From positions 1 to 7,233 of the forward strand of contig JAAFHM010000241.1 of assembly GCA_013298375.1 (NCBI GenBank): a stretch of DNA of 7,233 bases. The letters are read 5' to 3'. Position numbers and translations under genes: made by a program. Position 1 is the stretch's first letter. Each line of letters opens with the position of its first letter. Shown here in pieces: positions 5,130-7,233 of this stretch. This stretch comes from Ignavibacteria bacterium. Lineage in GTDB: Bacteria > Bacteroidota > Ignavibacteria > Kapaibacteriales > UBA4661. The notes under the pieces were generated by a model. It searched no databases and was not told where the DNA came from. It saw nothing but the letters and a program-made list of their open reading frames with translations.

Positions 5130-5494
5130 GGCATTTTGTCCTTGATAATTGCGAGAAAATTTGTCGCAGAACGTATCTGCTCATTTGCTTTGGTTTTGCT
5201 TACTCCTTCTGCCTCGTAATCAGCATTATTCCTGACTTTCTGCATTTCAGGAAGCAGGGCTTTGTATTGGGCGGGAAGGATTTTGCGGCGGTTAATAAAC
5301 TCAGTATTGAAGAGTGCTTGAACCTTTCTATGGTCAATTTCGACAATCAAACCGTTTGCCAGAATAAATGCTGCGGCGGCATGAAAAGCCGAATAGTACG
5401 CCCGATTCGCGCTTGCATTATACAAACCCGCTTGGAACAGTAATGATGCGGCTTGTAGGTTTTCTTCCGCTCTGGCAATAAGAATGTGTTTCAT
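5126..5494 (-). CDS. HEPN domain protein (possible RNase toxin), 122 residues
   Basis: HEPN proteins are small helical bundles; many are RNases in toxin-antitoxin, CRISPR and abortive systems. Seen from ATG 5494: an N-terminal helix to about residue 24, then NRAYYSAFHAAAAFIL (30-45), which is the conserved helix with R31-x6-H38, the expected R-x(4-6)-H RNase pair; DHRKVQALF (54-62); and VRNNADYE (87-94), the R-x-x-A-D-Y motif of PF05168/UPF0332-type HEPN. The final helix runs over about 100-120. Length is normal. Translation could start six bases earlier at TTG (5500), but ATG is preferred. It begins 10 bp after the valS stop, so it may be read through from valS. Its stop overlaps the next gene by 4 bases. 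Nuclease activity is likely only by family analogy. Confidence 0.9.
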   Translation of the reverse strand: MKHILIARAEENLQAASLLFQAGLYNASANRAYYSAFHAAAAFILANGLIVEIDHRKVQALFNTEFINRRKILPAQYKALLPEMQKVRNNADYEAEGVSKTKANEQIRSATNFLAIIKDKMP

Positions 5495-5504
5495 AACCAA
5501 GATT

Positions 5505-7233
5505 TCAAGCCAATTCCTGAATATTCGCCCGAATTTTCTTCATCGAATCCTGTGCGCTTGCCAGCTTTTCACGCTCGTATTCGACGATTTCCGGTGCTGC
5601 ATTGGCAACAAATTTCTCGTTGGAAAGTTTTGATTCGACAGATTTCGCAAAGCCTTCCAGCCGCGTCAGTTCTTTCTCCAAGCGTTTGCGCTCTTCGGCA
5701 AAATCCACCACGCCTTTGACCGTCAGAAATATCTCCATCCCTCCGGCAAGCGCAGAAACACTGCCTTCGGGCTTGGGCGCTTTCATGCCTACGGTGAGGT
5801 CGGAAGCGCGGGTCATGGCTTGAATGATAGCGGCTTGGTCATCCGCTAAAGCGCATACCTCCTCGTCAGTGCAGGATAGCGTTACGGGAAGTTTTTCCGC
5901 AGGCTGAATGTTCATCAAGCCCCGGAGAGCGCGTATCTGCTCTATGATGTACTGCACTTTGCCAAAATTCTCCAGTGAAGCGGTGTCAATCGTTTCGGGC
6001 GCACTCGGCACAGAAGCCGCACAAATGCTTGCTCCTTCATCGCGTTTGGAAAGCGCTTGCCAGATTTCCTCCGTTGCAAAGGGCATAATCGGGTGAAGCA
6101 GTCTCAAAACGCCGTCGAAAAGATTGATAGCGAAGTTGATAAGTGCGCGGTTGTAATTCTTGTCCGATGAAGCATTCATGCGGATTTTGACCACTTCCAC
6201 GTACCAATCGCAAAAGTCATTCCAGATAAATTGGTACATTGTGCGGGCGTAATCGTGCAGTTTGTACGCCTCAAGTTGCTGCTGCGTTTCCCGAATCGTC
6301 GCATGAAATCTCGCCAAAATCCACTTGTCCGAAAGGCTCTGTGCCTCGTCTTTGAGGACGTTGGTGGAAAGGGCGCGTTGCATCGGGTCGAGGTCGGCAA
6401 AGGCTTCTTCGCGCTTTATCATCAGGAACCGTGCGGCATTCCAGACTTTGTTCGCAAAATTTCGTCCGAGTTCCAGCGACTCAATATCACCCGTTTTTTC
6501 GTTAATTTGCAAGCGCACATCCTGACCAATCGGCGCGGCATTTATCATCGTAAAGCGCATCGCATCAGCACCGTATTTCGCAATAAGCGGAAGCGGGTCG
6601 GGCGAGTTTCCAAGCGACTTCGAGAGCTTCCTGCCTTTCGCATCGCGGATGATGCTGGTGAAATACACATCTTTGAACGGTACTTCGCCGTGAAATTTCA
6701 GGTTGAACATTATCATCCGCGCCACCCAGAAGAAAATAATGTCAGGACCGGTTACAAGCAGGTCGGTTGGTAGGAATTTCCGCATAGTCGGCGTGTTCGC
6801 TGTCGCTTTTGTGCCGTCCCAGCCCATGGTGGTCAGGGGCCAGATATTCGACGAAAACCACGTGTCGAAAACATCATCTTCCTGGCGCAAAGGCGCATCG
6901 GCACTAAGTCCGAGCTTTTGACGGGCTTCAGCATCCGTGCGGGCAGCCGTTACGCGCCCGTCTTCGGCGTAATACGCAGGAATGCGGATTCCCCACCAAA
7001 GTTGCCGCGAGATGCACCAATCCTTGATTCCCGTCATCCAATGCTCGTAGGTTTTTATCCAATGTTCAGGGTAAAATTTGACCTTTCCGTCCTGCACGGC
7101 TTTCAAAGCGGGTTCGGCAAGGGGCTTCATTTTCACGAACCATTGGTCGCTGAGATACGGCTCAATCGGCTCTCCGCCTCGCTCGGAATACCCAACGTTG
7201 TGCGTGTAGTCCTTGATTTCCTCGACTAAATCC
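5505..7233 (-). CDS. valS: Valyl-tRNA synthetase, C-terminal 575 residues (5' end outside window)
   Basis: ValRS charges tRNA-Val and edits misacylated threonine. Seen: the frame is open to the right edge of the window; the ATG and GTG codons near 7130 are internal (the peptide reads DQWFVKMKPLAEP across them). From the visible start, HNVGYSERGGEP (11-22) belongs to the editing/connective region. Next comes WCISRQLWWGIRIP, then DTWFSSNIWPLTTMGW, TGPDIIFFWVARMIM, and KLSKSLGNSPDP at 6594-6629, a KMSKS-type ATP loop with Leu for Met. The helical anticodon-binding domain includes WNDFCDWYVEVVK. The protein ends in the coiled-coil arm (about residues 505-575, rich in Glu, Arg and Lys), which contacts tRNA. 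The family is about 880 residues, so about 300 N-terminal residues with the HIGH motif lie outside. The HEPN gene follows after 10 bp. Confidence 0.97.
   Translation of the reverse strand, partial: DLVEEIKDYTHNVGYSERGGEPIEPYLSDQWFVKMKPLAEPALKAVQDGKVKFYPEHWIKTYEHWMTGIKDWCISRQLWWGIRIPAYYAEDGRVTAARTDAEARQKLGLSADAPLRQEDDVFDTWFSSNIWPLTTMGWDGTKATANTPTMRKFLPTDLLVTGPDIIFFWVARMIMFNLKFHGEVPFKDVYFTSIIRDAKGRKLSKSLGNSPDPLPLIAKYGADAMRFTMINAAPIGQDVRLQINEKTGDIESLELGRNFANKVWNAARFLMIKREEAFADLDPMQRALSTNVLKDEAQSLSDKWILARFHATIRETQQQLEAYKLHDYARTMYQFIWNDFCDWYVEVVKIRMNASSDKNYNRALINFAINLFDGVLRLLHPIMPFATEEIWQALSKRDEGASICAASVPSAPETIDTASLENFGKVQYIIEQIRALRGLMNIQPAEKLPVTLSCTDEEVCALADDQAAIIQAMTRASDLTVGMKAPKPEGSVSALAGGMEIFLTVKGVVDFAEERKRLEKELTRLEGFAKSVESKLSNEKFVANAAPEIVEYEREKLASAQDSMKKIRANIQELA

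Noticed and set aside
6231..6773. 180-codon open frame on the plus strand opposite valS
   Set aside because: It overlaps conserved ValRS catalytic and anticodon domains on the other strand and has no domain-like pattern.

Overview
The window comes from a bacterial chromosome, and every gene I can support lies on the minus strand. Reading along that strand (from high to low coordinates) the order is: valS (truncated at its 5' end by the window), a HEPN protein, an unrecognised 101-residue protein, DUF4160, a broken DUF2442, a 65-residue protein, a 230-residue membrane protein, an intact DUF2442, a DUF5678-like protein, hflX, DUF433 and argG (3' end cut off). The ArgG is the Bacteroidota-type enzyme (AYSGGLDTS, HGSTGAGNDQVRFD, YSINKGLWGTTVGG), and the ValRS KMSKS region reads KLSKSLGNSPDP. 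Together with the scarcity of Shine-Dalgarno sequences, this suggests the Bacteroidota/Chlorobiota (FCB) group. I cannot name a species.

Three housekeeping genes frame the window: valS (5505-7233), hflX (1413-2696) and argG (1-781). Between valS and hflX lies an accessory stretch of about 2.6 kb (2877-5494) holding seven intact small genes and two gene remnants. They are tightly packed and resemble families common in toxin-antitoxin and defence neighbourhoods. Hand counts of single 60-base lines give about 28-50% G+C in this stretch and about 52-65% in valS and hflX.

The central observation is a 98-bp direct repeat (3322-3419 and 4486-4583, four differences). Each copy contains the last codons of a DUF4160 gene and the first codons of a DUF2442 gene. 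The right copy ends an intact DUF4160 gene but carries only the first 21 codons of DUF2442. The left copy begins an intact DUF2442 gene but carries only the last seven codons and stop of DUF4160. Collapsing the two copies into one would restore an ordinary adjacent DUF4160-DUF2442 pair. The 1066 bp between the repeats (3420-4485) therefore looks like an inserted cassette. It holds two genes: a 65-residue soluble protein with the best Shine-Dalgarno in the window, and a 230-residue protein with three predicted membrane segments and a cytosolic domain that could be a small beta-barrel. I recognise neither family. This cassette is the best candidate here for an undescribed system.

Other points of interest are a HEPN protein translationally coupled (ATGA) to a partner that is not a recognisable MNT nucleotidyltransferase, a cluster of nested palindromes between DUF433 and argG (846-973), and a DUF433 gene with no visible PIN-like toxin partner. 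I see no rRNA, tRNA, CRISPR array, transposase or recombinase gene in the window.
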